From: Acidimicrobiia bacterium
GTDB taxonomy: Bacteria > Actinomycetota > Acidimicrobiia > Acidimicrobiales > Aldehydirespiratoraceae
Length of the DNA: 64,000 nt
Assembly (NCBI GenBank): GCA_022819505.1
Contig: JAJEHD010000001.1
Span: forward strand, 45,194 to 109,193
Direction of reading: 5' to 3'
The stretch's first letter is position 1. The number at the start of each line of letters is the position of its first letter. A program made the translations under genes and the position numbers. The notes beneath the pieces were generated by a model. That model was not told the origin of the DNA and ran no database searches. It worked only from the letters and a program-made list of their open reading frames with translations. Of this stretch, positions 32,910 through 41,322 are shown piece by piece.

Positions 32910-33482
32910 TTACAAGTCAGCCAGGAATCGGGCGTGCAGGCGCTCGTCGCCCGACAGCTCGGGATGGAAAGCGACCACCGTTACCCGGCCCGACCGGCAC
33001 AGCACCGGCCGTTCCTCGTGGCGGGCGAGCACCTCAACCTCCGGTCCGGCCCGTTCCACCACCGGGGCCCGGATGAACACCGCATGGAACGGCGACTCCA
33101 GGCCGTCCACGTCGATGTCGGCCTCGAAGCTCTCGATCTGGGTGCCGTAGGCGTTGCGCCGCACGGTTATGTCCACCATCCCCAGGGCGTGCTGGTCGGC
33201 CCGCCCGTCCACCACCTCACGGGCCAGCAGGATCATCCCGGCGCACGTTCCCATAACCCCCATCCCCTCATTGAGGCGCTCCGAGAGGGGCTCCAGCAGC
33301 CCGGAGCGCTCGAGCAGCATCGACATGGTGGTCGACTCGCCGCCGGGCATGACCAGAGCGTCGACCTCGGCGAGTTGCCGGGGCGTGCGGACCTCGTCGG
33401 TGCGGGCACCGAGCTTGTCGAGGATGGCACCGTGCGCGGCGAACCCCCCTTGCAGGGCGAGTACGCCGATGCGGGGCTTCAC
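32910..33482 (-). CDS. pdxT: Pyridoxal 5-phosphate synthase glutaminase subunit PdxT
   Basis: A 190-aa glutaminase that feeds ammonia to Pdx[18 protein letters not shown] and [14 protein letters not shown] are family blocks. The catalytic Cys is in [10 protein letters not shown], and the His/Glu pair in [18 protein letters not shown] 33482 overlaps the pdxS stop (GTGA) and is preferred over the TTG one codon earlier. The pdxS-pdxT pair makes vitamin B6 from ribose 5-phosphate, glyceraldehyde 3-phosphate and glutamine. Confidence 0.95.
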   Translation of the reverse strand: MKPRIGVLALQGGFAAHGAILDKLGARTDEVRTPRQLAEVDALVMPGGESTTMSMLLERSGLLEPLSERLNEGMGVMGTCAGMILLAREVVDGRADQHALGMVDITVRRNAYGTQIESFEADIDVDGLESPFHAVFIRAPVVERAGPEVEVLARHEERPVLCRSGRVTVVAFHPELSGDERLHARFLADL

Positions 33483-34411
33483 CAACCCCGTTCTGCCATC
33501 TTGGTGGTGAGTGCGGCCGTCTCGAGGCCGGCCATGGCCTGGCCCAGCCCTGCGCTGATCTTGGCGAGAATCTCAGGGTCGCGGAAGTGGGTGACGGCCT
33601 CCACTATGGCCGACGCCATCTTGGGCGGGTCGGAGCTCTTGAAGATCCCGGATCCCACGAACACCGCCTCCGCCCCCAGTTGCATGACCAGCGAGGCGTC
33701 GGCCGGCGTCGCGATACCGCCGGCACAGAACAGCGGAACCGGGAGAACCCCGGTGTCGGCGATCTCCTGCACCAGCGGCAACGGCGCCCGCAGCTGCTTG
33801 GCCCACTCGAACAACTCGGCCTCGTCGCCCGCGGCCGCGATCCTGCGGATGTCGCCGGTGATCGAGCGGAGGTGGCGGACCGCCTCGACGATGTTGCCGG
33901 TGCCGGCCTCCCCCTTGGACCGGATCATGCAGGCGCCCTCACCGATCCGGCGGAGCGCCTCTCCCAGGTTCGTGGCGCCGCAGACGAACGGCACCGTGAA
34001 GGCCCACTTGTCGATGTGATGGACCTCGTCCGCGGGGGTGAGAACCTCAGACTCGTCCACGTAGTCGACGCCCAGAGCCTGGAGGATCTGGGCCTCTCCG
34101 AAGTGGCCGATCCTGGCCTTGGCCATCACCGGGATGCTCACCGCGGCCTGGATGCCCTGGATCATCTCGGGATCGGACATCCGCGAGACGCCTCCGTGGG
34201 CGCGGATGTCGGCGGGCACCCGCTCCAGCGCCATGACCGAGACCGCGCCGGCATCCTCGGCGATCCGGGCCTGGTCGGGGGTGACGACATCCATGATCAC
34301 GCCGCCCTTGAGCATCTCGGCCAGGCCCCGCTTCACGAGGGTGGTGCCGGTAGCCGGCCGGTTCTGGCCCGCCGCGGCGCCTGCCGCGCTTGTCTCGGTG
34401 TTGGCGGACAT
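33479..34411 (-). CDS. pdxS: Pyridoxal 5-phosphate synthase subunit PdxS
   Basis: A 310-aa TIM-barrel synthase. Hallmarks are [81 protein letters not shown] (catalytic lysines lie in these blocks) and [31 protein letters not shown] 34411 with AGGA upstream is chosen; the frame is open to 34462 but the extra residues are not family-like. It is coupled to pdxT. The position between yebC and pgsA clusters matches mycobacteria. Confidence 0.95.
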   Translation of the reverse strand: MSANTETSAAGAAAGQNRPATGTTLVKRGLAEMLKGGVIMDVVTPDQARIAEDAGAVSVMALERVPADIRAHGGVSRMSDPEMIQGIQAAVSIPVMAKARIGHFGEAQILQALGVDYVDESEVLTPADEVHHIDKWAFTVPFVCGATNLGEALRRIGEGACMIRSKGEAGTGNIVEAVRHLRSITGDIRRIAAAGDEAELFEWAKQLRAPLPLVQEIADTGVLPVPLFCAGGIATPADASLVMQLGAEAVFVGSGIFKSSDPPKMASAIVEAVTHFRDPEILAKISAGLGQAMAGLETAALTTKMAERGW

Positions 34412-34465
34412 GGCGTCAATCCTAGAGGCCGAGCGGATGACCGCGTCCCGTTGCCCGCGCACGGT

Positions 34466-36010
34466 CTAGGGGATTATGGCCGCCTCGTGGGCCTCCCTGG
34501 CCTCAGCCAGCATCCGGGCCCCGTTGTAAGCGTAGAGAACCTCGGCCTCCGTCACCGCGAAGCGCCGGCTGCTGTTGGCGATCAGGATCCATGTCGGGCC
34601 GGGCGAGAAGCTCAGCGGGTTTCCGGCGGTATCGACGAACCGGATCCCGGCCCGGTCCTCGGTGCGCTCCCAGACAGCCTCGTGGACCGCGCCCTCGGTC
34701 AACACAAGCGCGTCGCCGGTGCCGAACGACACGGTGAGGGGGGACTCCCGGTCGGCGGGCGCGTACTGGTGGGTCATCCACACGACAGCCACATTGACCG
34801 GGGCCACCTCTTGCGGGCCGAAGTCGGTCTCGGTCAACATCAGGTCACCGTCCTGGATCCGCACCCATCCGCGGACGGCAGGGTCCCAGATGTGCGACAC
34901 GACGTTGTTCGTGGGCAGGTGGTAGGTGACGGTGACGCCCTTCGCGCCGGTGATGCCGGCGGGGTTGGACGTGCCGTAGTCGAGCAGCGGCACCACCGGC
35001 GTCTCCAGCGGCCCGCCCCGGAGGGCGGCGCCGCCCGAATCGGTGAGGCTCTCGCTGTGGAAGTAGAGGTTGTGCGGGGACCGGCGAGCAGGGTCGCGGG
35101 AGTAGGGCACGAAGGTCCTCATGCCGCCGACGTCGACGATGGTCCCTGCCCTTTCGGCCCGGCGTGTCTCCGACAGGACCGTCGGGTTCGCCCCGGACGA
35201 CGCCAGGTAGGGCCTCGACAGGTCGGCGAGAAGGTCGAAGTCGCTTGTCCGCACCGAGCGGACCGGACCGACGCGACTGGGCATCTCCGAATGGAACACC
35301 GCCAAGAGCCTGCTCTCGCCGCCCTCGATAAGCGTCTCGTAGACGATGTCGGCCGCGGCGAGCCCCGCCTGGGGGCGGGAGCGCCGGCCGCTGTTGCCCA
35401 CCTTCACGGCCAGGGCGCGGCGCTGGTCCAGGGTTGGATCGCTGGTCAGCTCTCCGGTGAGGGGAGCCCGCGGAGTGTCGGGGTCCGTCTCCGGCACTTC
35501 TATGCCGTTGGTCCCACTGCTGTCGGGGGTTGTCACCACCTCGGCTCCGCCGTCGGATTCGGCGCCCCCGGCGACCCCGTCGTCGGCTTCCGCACCCCCG
35601 GCGACTCCGTCGTCGGACTCGGCGTCCCCGGCGTCGGCGTCCCCGGCGATCCCTTCCCCCGCGTCGGTCGCGCCGCCGGAACCCGCGACGACATCGCTCT
35701 CAGCCGCAGGGCTGCCGTTCCCGTCTGCGGCGGCGCTGCCCTCCGCGCCGGCCTCCCCAGTTCCGGCCGGATCGGGGACGGCGTTCGGGCTGTCGCCGTC
35801 GGGCGCATCGCCGGTACCGGCGGGACCGGCAGGGGCGGTCGGATCGGACTCCGGCGTGGACGACGGATCCCCCGGCAACTGGGCGACGTCGGGCTCGACC
35901 GGATCGCCACTCGCACTCGGTGAGCCGCTGCACGCGACGGCCAGCGCCACAGCCGCAGCCGCGGCAAGGGAGGCCAGCAGGGCCGGCGGGAGTCTCAAAC
36001 GGGTCGGCAC
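34466..36010 (-). CDS. DUF3048 (YerB-like) lipoprotein with an acidic linker
   Basis: A 514-aa exported protein. A signal peptide ends in a lipobox with Cys27 (LAVACSGS), so it is probably a lipoprotein on the outer face of the membrane. Residues about 30-190 are a low-complexity Gly/Asp/Ala linker with near-repeats such as GDAESDDGVAGG and GAEADDGVAGG. The DUF3048 domain follows (LTSDPTLDQRRALAVKVGNS, then QAGLAAADIVYETLIEGGESRLLAVF and VGPVRSVRTSD). The biochemical role of DUF3048 is not established. The start is GTG 36010. The DNA of the linker is repetitive, so length variation between strains would not be surprising. Confidence 0.85.
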   Translation of the reverse strand: MPTRLRLPPALLASLAAAAAVALAVACSGSPSASGDPVEPDVAQLPGDPSSTPESDPTAPAGPAGTGDAPDGDSPNAVPDPAGTGEAGAEGSAAADGNGSPAAESDVVAGSGGATDAGEGIAGDADAGDAESDDGVAGGAEADDGVAGGAESDGGAEVVTTPDSSGTNGIEVPETDPDTPRAPLTGELTSDPTLDQRRALAVKVGNSGRRSRPQAGLAAADIVYETLIEGGESRLLAVFHSEMPSRVGPVRSVRTSDFDLLADLSRPYLASSGANPTVLSETRRAERAGTIVDVGGMRTFVPYSRDPARRSPHNLYFHSESLTDSGGAALRGGPLETPVVPLLDYGTSNPAGITGAKGVTVTYHLPTNNVVSHIWDPAVRGWVRIQDGDLMLTETDFGPQEVAPVNVAVVWMTHQYAPADRESPLTVSFGTGDALVLTEGAVHEAVWERTEDRAGIRFVDTAGNPLSFSPGPTWILIANSSRRFAVTEAEVLYAYNGARMLAEAREAHEAAIIP

Positions 36011-36059
36011 CGCTTGGAGGCGAAGCTGCCCGCGGCCTGTGGACGCAGCCGCGGGACCA

Positions 36060-36827
36060 TCAGATCTCGCCGAGTAAGTCGATCCGCTGAGCCATCGACG
36101 GCCGCGTCCCAGCCGCGGGCCCAGCCCCCTGGGGCGCCGCGAGCCAAAGATGACCGGCCGCTCCGGATGCCATGAGGCTGGCCGCAGCCTCGGCCTTCGA
36201 CAGGGCGGACGCCAGGGCGGGCGGGTAGCTGGTTAGGCGGACGGCCTCGATGTCGATGTCGGTCACCCGGTCATCGCCGGTGGCGCCCCCGGCAAGACGG
36301 ACGGCGAGGGCTCCGATTCCGGGGATCCGGGCGACGCTGGCCCGCGCCGTCTCCATGGCCACTCCTCGCCGGATCTCGCACAGCTGGCGAGCCACCACCG
36401 CTTCCAGCTCCAGGCGGTCGAGCTCCGTCAGCGCCCCGCGGGTCAGGATCAGGTGGGCAGCGAGCTCGCGCCGACCCGCTGACGCCGCGTTGATCGCCGG
36501 CGTCTCCACCACATGCAGCGACGGCCGGTTGAATCCGTGAGTCGTGCAGAGGCCATCGACGAGGTTCTCCAGCCGCGGGTACTCGCCGCGGGCCAGCGGC
36601 CGGGCTCCGAGCGCTGACAACGCCGACTGGGGCGCATTGAGCCACAGCAGCGCGGCGACTCCTCCGCCCACGACCACGGCGGGAACGATCGCGGTGAGAG
36701 GCACGACGCCGACGGCCCAGAGGATCGCCCACACGGCGAGCCCGATGGTGGCGGCTGGGGTAGCGATTACGGCTGCGGGATTGTTCCTCAAGGCGTTGTG
36801 CGGGGTAGCGGACCTTCGGGCTGCCAC
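36060..36827 (-). CDS. HtpX-like (M48) membrane protein without the HExxH motif
   Basis: A 255-aa protein with two N-terminal transmembrane segments followed by the HtpX-like layout: PRLENLVDGLCTTHGFNRPSLHVVETPAINAAS, then LILTRGALTELDRLELEAVVA. At the place of the zinc-binding HExxH the residues are Arg147-Gln148-Leu149-Cys150-Glu151 (ARQLCEIRRG), so both His ligands and the catalytic Glu are lost while the surrounding helix is kept. It is therefore probably a pseudo-protease with a scaffold or regulatory role. The start is GTG 36827. Repeat R1 copy B lies just upstream. Confidence 0.7.
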   Translation of the reverse strand: MAARRSATPHNALRNNPAAVIATPAATIGLAVWAILWAVGVVPLTAIVPAVVVGGGVAALLWLNAPQSALSALGARPLARGEYPRLENLVDGLCTTHGFNRPSLHVVETPAINAASAGRRELAAHLILTRGALTELDRLELEAVVARQLCEIRRGVAMETARASVARIPGIGALAVRLAGGATGDDRVTDIDIEAVRLTSYPPALASALSKAEAAASLMASGAAGHLWLAAPQGAGPAAGTRPSMAQRIDLLGEI

Positions 36828-36864
36828 CGTATCTCCGCGACCGGTTCTAACCCCGCCCGGCGCC

Positions 36865-36953
36865 AGAGGCCGAGCGAATGGACGACCGAATCCCCCGCAG
36901 ACGGACGAGGCCGTGGCCCGAGCGGCCCGTGAGCGCAGCGAACAAGAGCGGGA
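36865..36953 (+). repeat. Dispersed repeat R1, full copy B (89 bp)
   Basis: Starts AGAGGCCGAGC and ends AACAAGAGCGGGA. The last 48 bp (36906-36953) are identical to copy D (56341-56388, opposite strand); both full copies are 89 bp. The middle 30 bp are less conserved. It fills the gap between the HtpX-like gene and pimA. Confidence 0.88.
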
Positions 36954-36984
36954 GTGACACCACTGCGACCCGACGGTCTTCCGC

Positions 36985-38076
36985 CTAGCCCCGTCCGGCG
37001 CCAGTCGACACGGCGATCCGCTCGTAGCGCTGGAGATACTGATCGGCGAGACCGGACATGGAGAAGGCCTCGGCTCTCACGTGTCCGGCCCCGACCAGCC
37101 GCGACGACTCGGAGGCGCTCGAGAGGACCCGGTCGATGGCGCCCGCCAGCGCCTGAGAGTCACCCGGCGGCACCAGCAGCGCGTCCAGGTCCGGTCGGGC
37201 CACATTGCGGTAACCGGGAAGGTCGCTGGCCACCACCGCGGTGCCCGCGGCCATCGCCTCCAGCAGCACGATGCCGAAGGACTCCCCTCTCAGCGACGGA
37301 GCGCACAGCACGTCGGCCCCTTTGAGCCGGGCGATCTTCTCGCTGTCGGTGATGGTGCCCAACCACTCGATGCGAGGGTCGTCCGCCATGCGAGCCTGCA
37401 GGGCCCCCGTCTCGGGACCTGAACCGGCGACCCACAGCCTCACCGTCTCCGGGAGCATGGCCAGCGCGTCGAGAAGCACGCCGAGACCCTTGCGGGGCTC
37501 GTGGCGACCGATAAACAGGATGGTCGGGCTGTCGGTGGAGGCCGGCTCGGCCGCCTGGTAGGGGGCCAGCTCCACACCGTTGTAGAGCAGCTCGTAGCTG
37601 CCGCCCAGCGCGTCGCGGGCGGTGTCCCGGGCGTCGGGCGAGACCGCCACCCTCAGATCGAGGCGGTTGGCGAGGAAGCGGGTGGCTCGGGGGAGCAGGT
37701 CGTAGGCGAGTGAGCCGCCGGCGAGATGGAAGGTCCCTAGCAGGGGCGCGGACCTCACGAGCAGAGCGGTCATGGTCGGTCCCGGCGCCAGGGGCTCGTG
37801 GAGATGGATGACGTCGAAGGACTCGTCCCGCATGGCTCGAATGGCCCGCAGCTGGCACGACGGGTCGGGCGCCACCGGGGCTATGGAGCCGTTGGCGATC
37901 GCGGGCAGGCTGTTCCCGAGGGGGGTCACGTTGGGATCGGGCGGCGGGCCGTCGCAGGGGCCGAGCACCCGGGTGGGATGCCCGCTGCGGCTGAGGGCCC
38001 GGGCCAGCCCGAGCACCTGCATCTGCACACCGCCGGGCAGGGTGAGGCTGTACGGGCAGATAATGCCGATCCGCAC
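36985..38076 (-). CDS. pimA: Phosphatidylinositol mannosyltransferase (GT4, PimA-like)
   Basis: A 363-aa GT-B glycosyltransferase that uses GDP-mannose to mannosylate phosphatidyl-inositol at the inner face of the membrane. It starts VRIGIICPYSLTLPGGVQMQV, which is the PimA-type glycine loop, and carries FDVIHLHEPLAPGPTM, ILFIGRHEPRKGLGVLLDAL and the nucleotide-sugar site APSLRGESFGIVLLEAMAAGTAVVASD (E-x7-E). GTG 38076 is chosen because the region before it overlaps the acyltransferase gene. It is followed downstream on the same strand by R1 copy B and the HtpX-like gene. Confidence 0.88.
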   Translation of the reverse strand: MRIGIICPYSLTLPGGVQMQVLGLARALSRSGHPTRVLGPCDGPPPDPNVTPLGNSLPAIANGSIAPVAPDPSCQLRAIRAMRDESFDVIHLHEPLAPGPTMTALLVRSAPLLGTFHLAGGSLAYDLLPRATRFLANRLDLRVAVSPDARDTARDALGGSYELLYNGVELAPYQAAEPASTDSPTILFIGRHEPRKGLGVLLDALAMLPETVRLWVAGSGPETGALQARMADDPRIEWLGTITDSEKIARLKGADVLCAPSLRGESFGIVLLEAMAAGTAVVASDLPGYRNVARPDLDALLVPPGDSQALAGAIDRVLSSASESSRLVGAGHVRAEAFSMSGLADQYLQRYERIAVSTGAGRG

Positions 38077-38086
38077 TCCTGAGAGG

Positions 38087-38998
38087 CTAGATGCCGCGCA
38101 ACGACTCCGGGACGGGTTGTCCGAGCGCCTCGTAGTCACTGGGCCAGTTGGGTGACATCAGGTGCCACTGCTCGGGCGCGGCCCGGATCAGCCGCTCGAG
38201 GGCCGCGGCGTAGGACTGGACGACCCGGGACACGTCGGAGCGGATGCCGCCGAGCCGCCGGGTGTCGAGCGGGGGTGCCGCGACGGCGTGGCGACCGGAC
38301 CCCCTCCAGTACACCGCGGCGGGGATGAGGGGGGCGCCGGTGCGCAGCGCCAGCAGCGCCGGACCGGCCGGCAACCGGGTGCGCTCGCCGAAGAAGTCCA
38401 CCTCGATGCCGTTGCCGGCGACATCCCGGTCCGCTAGCAGGCAAACGACATCGCCGCGCCGGATCGCGGTCACTAGGCGCCCGCCCGCGTCCGGCCCCAC
38501 AGGGACGATGTCCATGCCGAGCCGCCGGCGGAAGGACGTGAACCACTCGAACACCTCGGGAGGCTCCAGCGGCTCGACCACCGCAGTCACCTTCACCTTC
38601 GGAACGAGCGCCAGCCACCATGCCGCCCACTCCCAGGTGCCGAGGTGAGGCATGACCAGGATCGGGCCGGTGCCGGAGCGGACGGCCCGCTCGATGGCGT
38701 CAACACCCTCGTAGCCGAACCCCGCGTCGATGACGGCCGCGTCGATGCTCGGCAGCTTGAAGCTCTCCAGGTAGTACCGGGCGTACCAGTCGAACACGGC
38801 CGTCACCCGGCGGGCGGCCTCGACCCGTCCCATCGGCCGGCCCAGGGCCCTCTCCAGGTTGCGCCGGACCAGCAGCCGCTTGTCGCCGCTGGTGGCCGCG
38901 GCGGCCAGCGCCGCGGCCAGCGCCCCGCCCCTGGCTACAGCTGACGGTGCGCGGCGGGCGAAGAACTCGCCGGCCCGGTAGGCCGACGCCGACGGCAT
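38087..38998 (-). CDS. LPLAT-family acyltransferase (PIM acyltransferase, PatA-like)
   Basis: A 303-aa membrane-associated acyltransferase of the HtrB/PatA type. The active-site pattern H-x4-E is HLGTWEW at His118/Glu123, within VMPHLGTWEWAAWW. Other family blocks are LLVRRNLERALG, CLLADRDVAGNGIEVDFFGERTRLPAGPALLA and WHLMSPNWPSD. Between pgsA and pimA it is expected to acylate the mannose of phosphatidylinositol mannoside. A long basic/hydrophobic N-terminus replaces a clear transmembrane helix. Confidence 0.85.
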   Translation of the reverse strand: MPSASAYRAGEFFARRAPSAVARGGALAAALAAAATSGDKRLLVRRNLERALGRPMGRVEAARRVTAVFDWYARYYLESFKLPSIDAAVIDAGFGYEGVDAIERAVRSGTGPILVMPHLGTWEWAAWWLALVPKVKVTAVVEPLEPPEVFEWFTSFRRRLGMDIVPVGPDAGGRLVTAIRRGDVVCLLADRDVAGNGIEVDFFGERTRLPAGPALLALRTGAPLIPAAVYWRGSGRHAVAAPPLDTRRLGGIRSDVSRVVQSYAAALERLIRAAPEQWHLMSPNWPSDYEALGQPVPESLRGI

Positions 38999-39019
38999 CC
39001 GGCAGCCCTCGCTGGCGGA

Positions 39020-39727
39020 TCAGGCAGGGTCGGTCGGCGGGCGGCTGCGCATACGGGCCCGCCATGCGCTGTCGACGCCTCGCCTACCGGCCCTGGACCC
39101 CCGGGACCGGCGGAACCGGCGGCGCGAGCGGGAGCGAACCGGCCGATCCTCCGACGCCTGCCTCCAGACCTTGATGAACCGCTGAACCGCGGTGACCGCG
39201 GTCAGCACCAGCATCAGCCAGAGGGTCCAGATGAGCAGTTCGCTGAACAGCAGGCCGAAGCCGAGAACGATGAACCGCTCGGCCCGCTCCATGATGCCGC
39301 CCTTGGCGCTGTAGCCGAGCGATTCCGCCTTGGCCCGCTGGTAGGAGACCAGCATGGCGAGGCTCATCACCGCCACCGGCAGCATCATGATGTGGCCCGG
39401 CTCAGTGTCGGACAGGTACCAGGCGAGGCCGCCGAAGAGCAGCGCGTCGGTTAGGCGGTCGGACACCGAGTCGAAGAAGGCGCCCCGCTGCGACGACGTG
39501 CCTGAGGCCTTGGCCACCGCACCGTCGAGGGCGTCGGGAATGCCGGTCAGGATCAGCAGCAGGAATCCCAGCCGCAGGTAGCCGGTCGCGATGGCGACGG
39601 CCGCGCCGGTGGCCATCACAATGCCGGTGATGGTCACCATGTCGGCGGTCACGCCGGTGCGGCGCAGCGAAACGCCCATAGGTGTGAGCCCCCGGTCGAC
39701 TGCATCACGCCAGTTTCCGTCGAACAT
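39020..39727 (-). CDS. pgsA: CDP-alcohol phosphatidyltransferase (phosphatidylinositol phosphate synthase-like)
   Basis: A 235-aa integral membrane enzyme. The CDP-alcohol motif D-x2-DG-x2-A-x9-G-x3-D-x3-D is present as DALDGAVAKASGTSSQRGAFFDSVSD region, with Lys in the position often Arg. About six hydrophobic segments surround it, and the C-terminus is very Arg-rich. In this cluster the probable product is phosphatidylinositol phosphate from CDP-diacylglycerol and inositol phosphate, the substrate for PimA. The start is ATG 39727. Confidence 0.88.
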   Translation of the reverse strand: MFDGNWRDAVDRGLTPMGVSLRRTGVTADMVTITGIVMATGAAVAIATGYLRLGFLLLILTGIPDALDGAVAKASGTSSQRGAFFDSVSDRLTDALLFGGLAWYLSDTEPGHIMMLPVAVMSLAMLVSYQRAKAESLGYSAKGGIMERAERFIVLGFGLLFSELLIWTLWLMLVLTAVTAVQRFIKVWRQASEDRPVRSRSRRRFRRSRGSRAGRRGVDSAWRARMRSRPPTDPA

Positions 39728-39784
39728 TCACCGGCCTTCCGGTTCGGCTGCGACTGAACGCTACCAGCTTGCTGCGGTGCGCCC

Positions 39785-39824
39785 CCGGCGGGTGCTGCGG
39801 GCGTCCGGCGGGTGCTGCGGGCGT
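39785..39824. repeat. Tandem duplication of 20 bp in the pgsA upstream gap
   Basis: CCGGCGGGTGCTGCGGGCGT occurs twice head to tail (39785-39804 and 39805-39824) in the 194-bp gap 39728-39921. The rest of this gap holds no gene that I can support; it probably includes the pgsA promoter. Confidence 0.85.
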
Positions 39825-39921
39825 CCGCTTGCTCGCACGGGCCTCGCCCTACTCGCTCGCAAGTCGAACACCCGCATCCGCCGCCTGGGGGTCGCGGTGC
39901 CGTCGGCGGGGCACGAGCGTG

Positions 39922-40482
39922 TCAAGCGTCGAGGCCGGTCCAGTCCTCGGGGTTGTCCTCCACGAAGCACCCGACTACCCCGCCGTCTACGCCGTCGACC
40001 AGCACCAGTCCGCGGCTCGTTGGCGACGGTTCGTTGGAGTACAGCAGGATGCGCCATGTGGGCCGGCTGCGCAGCCCCCGCCAGGCGAGCTGGGCCGAGG
40101 CGTGGCCCACCGGGAAGCCGACCTCCCGCGTGGCCGAGACCAGCGCGTCGTTCTCGTCGACGGCGAGGTTCCAGCCGGCCTGGAGGCAGTACAGGCCGAA
40201 GAGGATCAGCCCGATCCCGCCGGCGATGAAGCCGCCGTTGATAAGCACGGCGTCGGAATCGGCGGCCAGCGGAACCACGATGGCGGCTGCTCCGATCAGC
40301 AGGTAGAGCACTCCGGCGATGCGGCGCCTGTTGTTGTTCGGGAATAGGTACGGGCCCACGTATCCGGACGCGTCGAGGTTGTCGGGGAGCCTGTCCCGCA
40401 CCTCGGCATCGCTGGGCGCCGCACCGGCGGCCGCCGCGCCGGCGAGCCCTGCTTCGTCGCCCGCGGCCGGTTCCTGGGTCAC
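39922..40482 (-). CDS. Small membrane protein of unknown function
   Basis: A 186-aa protein. After a 40-residue acidic start, YLFPNNNRRRIAG leads into two transmembrane segments (VLYLLIGAAAIVVPLAA and FIAGGIGLILFGLYCL), followed by a soluble C-terminal domain with WRGLRSRPTWRILLYSNEPSPTSRGLV and an acidic end. I do not recognise the family. GTG 40482 is chosen as start because the frame further upstream overlaps the SDR gene. It follows the SDR gene by 28 bp on the same strand. Confidence 0.7.
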   Translation of the reverse strand: MTQEPAAGDEAGLAGAAAAGAAPSDAEVRDRLPDNLDASGYVGPYLFPNNNRRRIAGVLYLLIGAAAIVVPLAADSDAVLINGGFIAGGIGLILFGLYCLQAGWNLAVDENDALVSATREVGFPVGHASAQLAWRGLRSRPTWRILLYSNEPSPTSRGLVLVDGVDGGVVGCFVEDNPEDWTGLDA

Positions 40483-40510
40483 GACCGCAGGATAGGTCGG
40501 CCCGACGCTT

Positions 40511-41293
40511 TCAGGCCGGGGGCCAGGCCAGGCCGCCGTCGACCTTGATGACCGCGCCCGTGGTGTAGCTGGAGGCCGTGGAGGCCAGGTAGAGGGCAGT
40601 GCCGACGATCTCGTCGGGACGCCCACCCCGGCCCATCGGTATGCGCTGCCGGGCCGTCTCAGCGAAGTCCTCAAGGTCCCACGCCTTGGAGATGTCGGTC
40701 AGGAAGGGTCCCGGCATGATGCAGTTGACCCGGATCCTGGGTCCGAGCATGTGGGCCAGGGCGACGGTCAGGTTGTTGAGTCCTGCCTTGGCCATCCCGT
40801 AGGGCACCTCGACTGCGCTGGGCTGCACCGCGGCGATGCTCGACACGTTGATGATGCTGCCCTCGGCGTCGCGGGCCAGCATCTGCTCGGCCACCAGCGC
40901 GCACAGCCGGAACGGGCCTTTGAGGTTCAGGCCGATGACACTGTCGAAGAGTCTCTCGGAGACCTCGGCCAGGGAGGGGTACAGCGGCGAGCTGCCGGCG
41001 TTGTTGATCAGCACGTCGACGGGTCCGAGCCGGTCGGTCACCTCCTCCACGAAGGGCTCGCACTGGTCCCAGCGGCCGACGTGCAGGCCCAACCCGATCA
41101 CGTCGGAGCCCGATGCCGCCGCGATCTCGGCCGCGGCGGCATCGCATACGTCCCGCTTGCGGCTGGCGATGGCCACCCGGGCTCCCCGGTGGGCGAACGC
41201 CTCGGCCATCTCGCGGCCCAGACCGCGGGAGCCGCCGGTAATCGCGACGACCTTGCCCTCGAGATCGAACAGGGAATCATGGCCGCTGGTCAT
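40511..41293 (-). CDS. Short-chain dehydrogenase/reductase (classical SDR)
   Basis: A 260-aa NAD(P)-dependent oxidoreductase. The Rossmann glycine motif is ITGGSRGLGREMA; NNAG is in VLINNAGSSPLYP; the catalytic Ser is in IINVSSIAAVQ and the Tyr-x3-Lys pair in YGMAKAGLNN. The end SSYTTGAVIKVDGGLAWPP is typical. ASRKRDV after the second strand suggests NADP preference. It lies 29 bp after the acyl-CoA dehydrogenase gene in the same direction and may act in the same degradation route; the substrate is unknown. Confidence 0.9.
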   Translation of the reverse strand: MTSGHDSLFDLEGKVVAITGGSRGLGREMAEAFAHRGARVAIASRKRDVCDAAAAEIAAASGSDVIGLGLHVGRWDQCEPFVEEVTDRLGPVDVLINNAGSSPLYPSLAEVSERLFDSVIGLNLKGPFRLCALVAEQMLARDAEGSIINVSSIAAVQPSAVEVPYGMAKAGLNNLTVALAHMLGPRIRVNCIMPGPFLTDISKAWDLEDFAETARQRIPMGRGGRPDEIVGTALYLASTASSYTTGAVIKVDGGLAWPPA

Positions 41294-41322
41294 CGGGATC
41301 CTCCTCGCAGTGTCGAGCCTGC

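Noticed and set aside
33587..35923. A 778-codon plus-strand open frame opposite pdxS and the DUF3048 gene
   Set aside because: Antisense shadow of GC-rich genes; contains no family motif and spans two gene borders.
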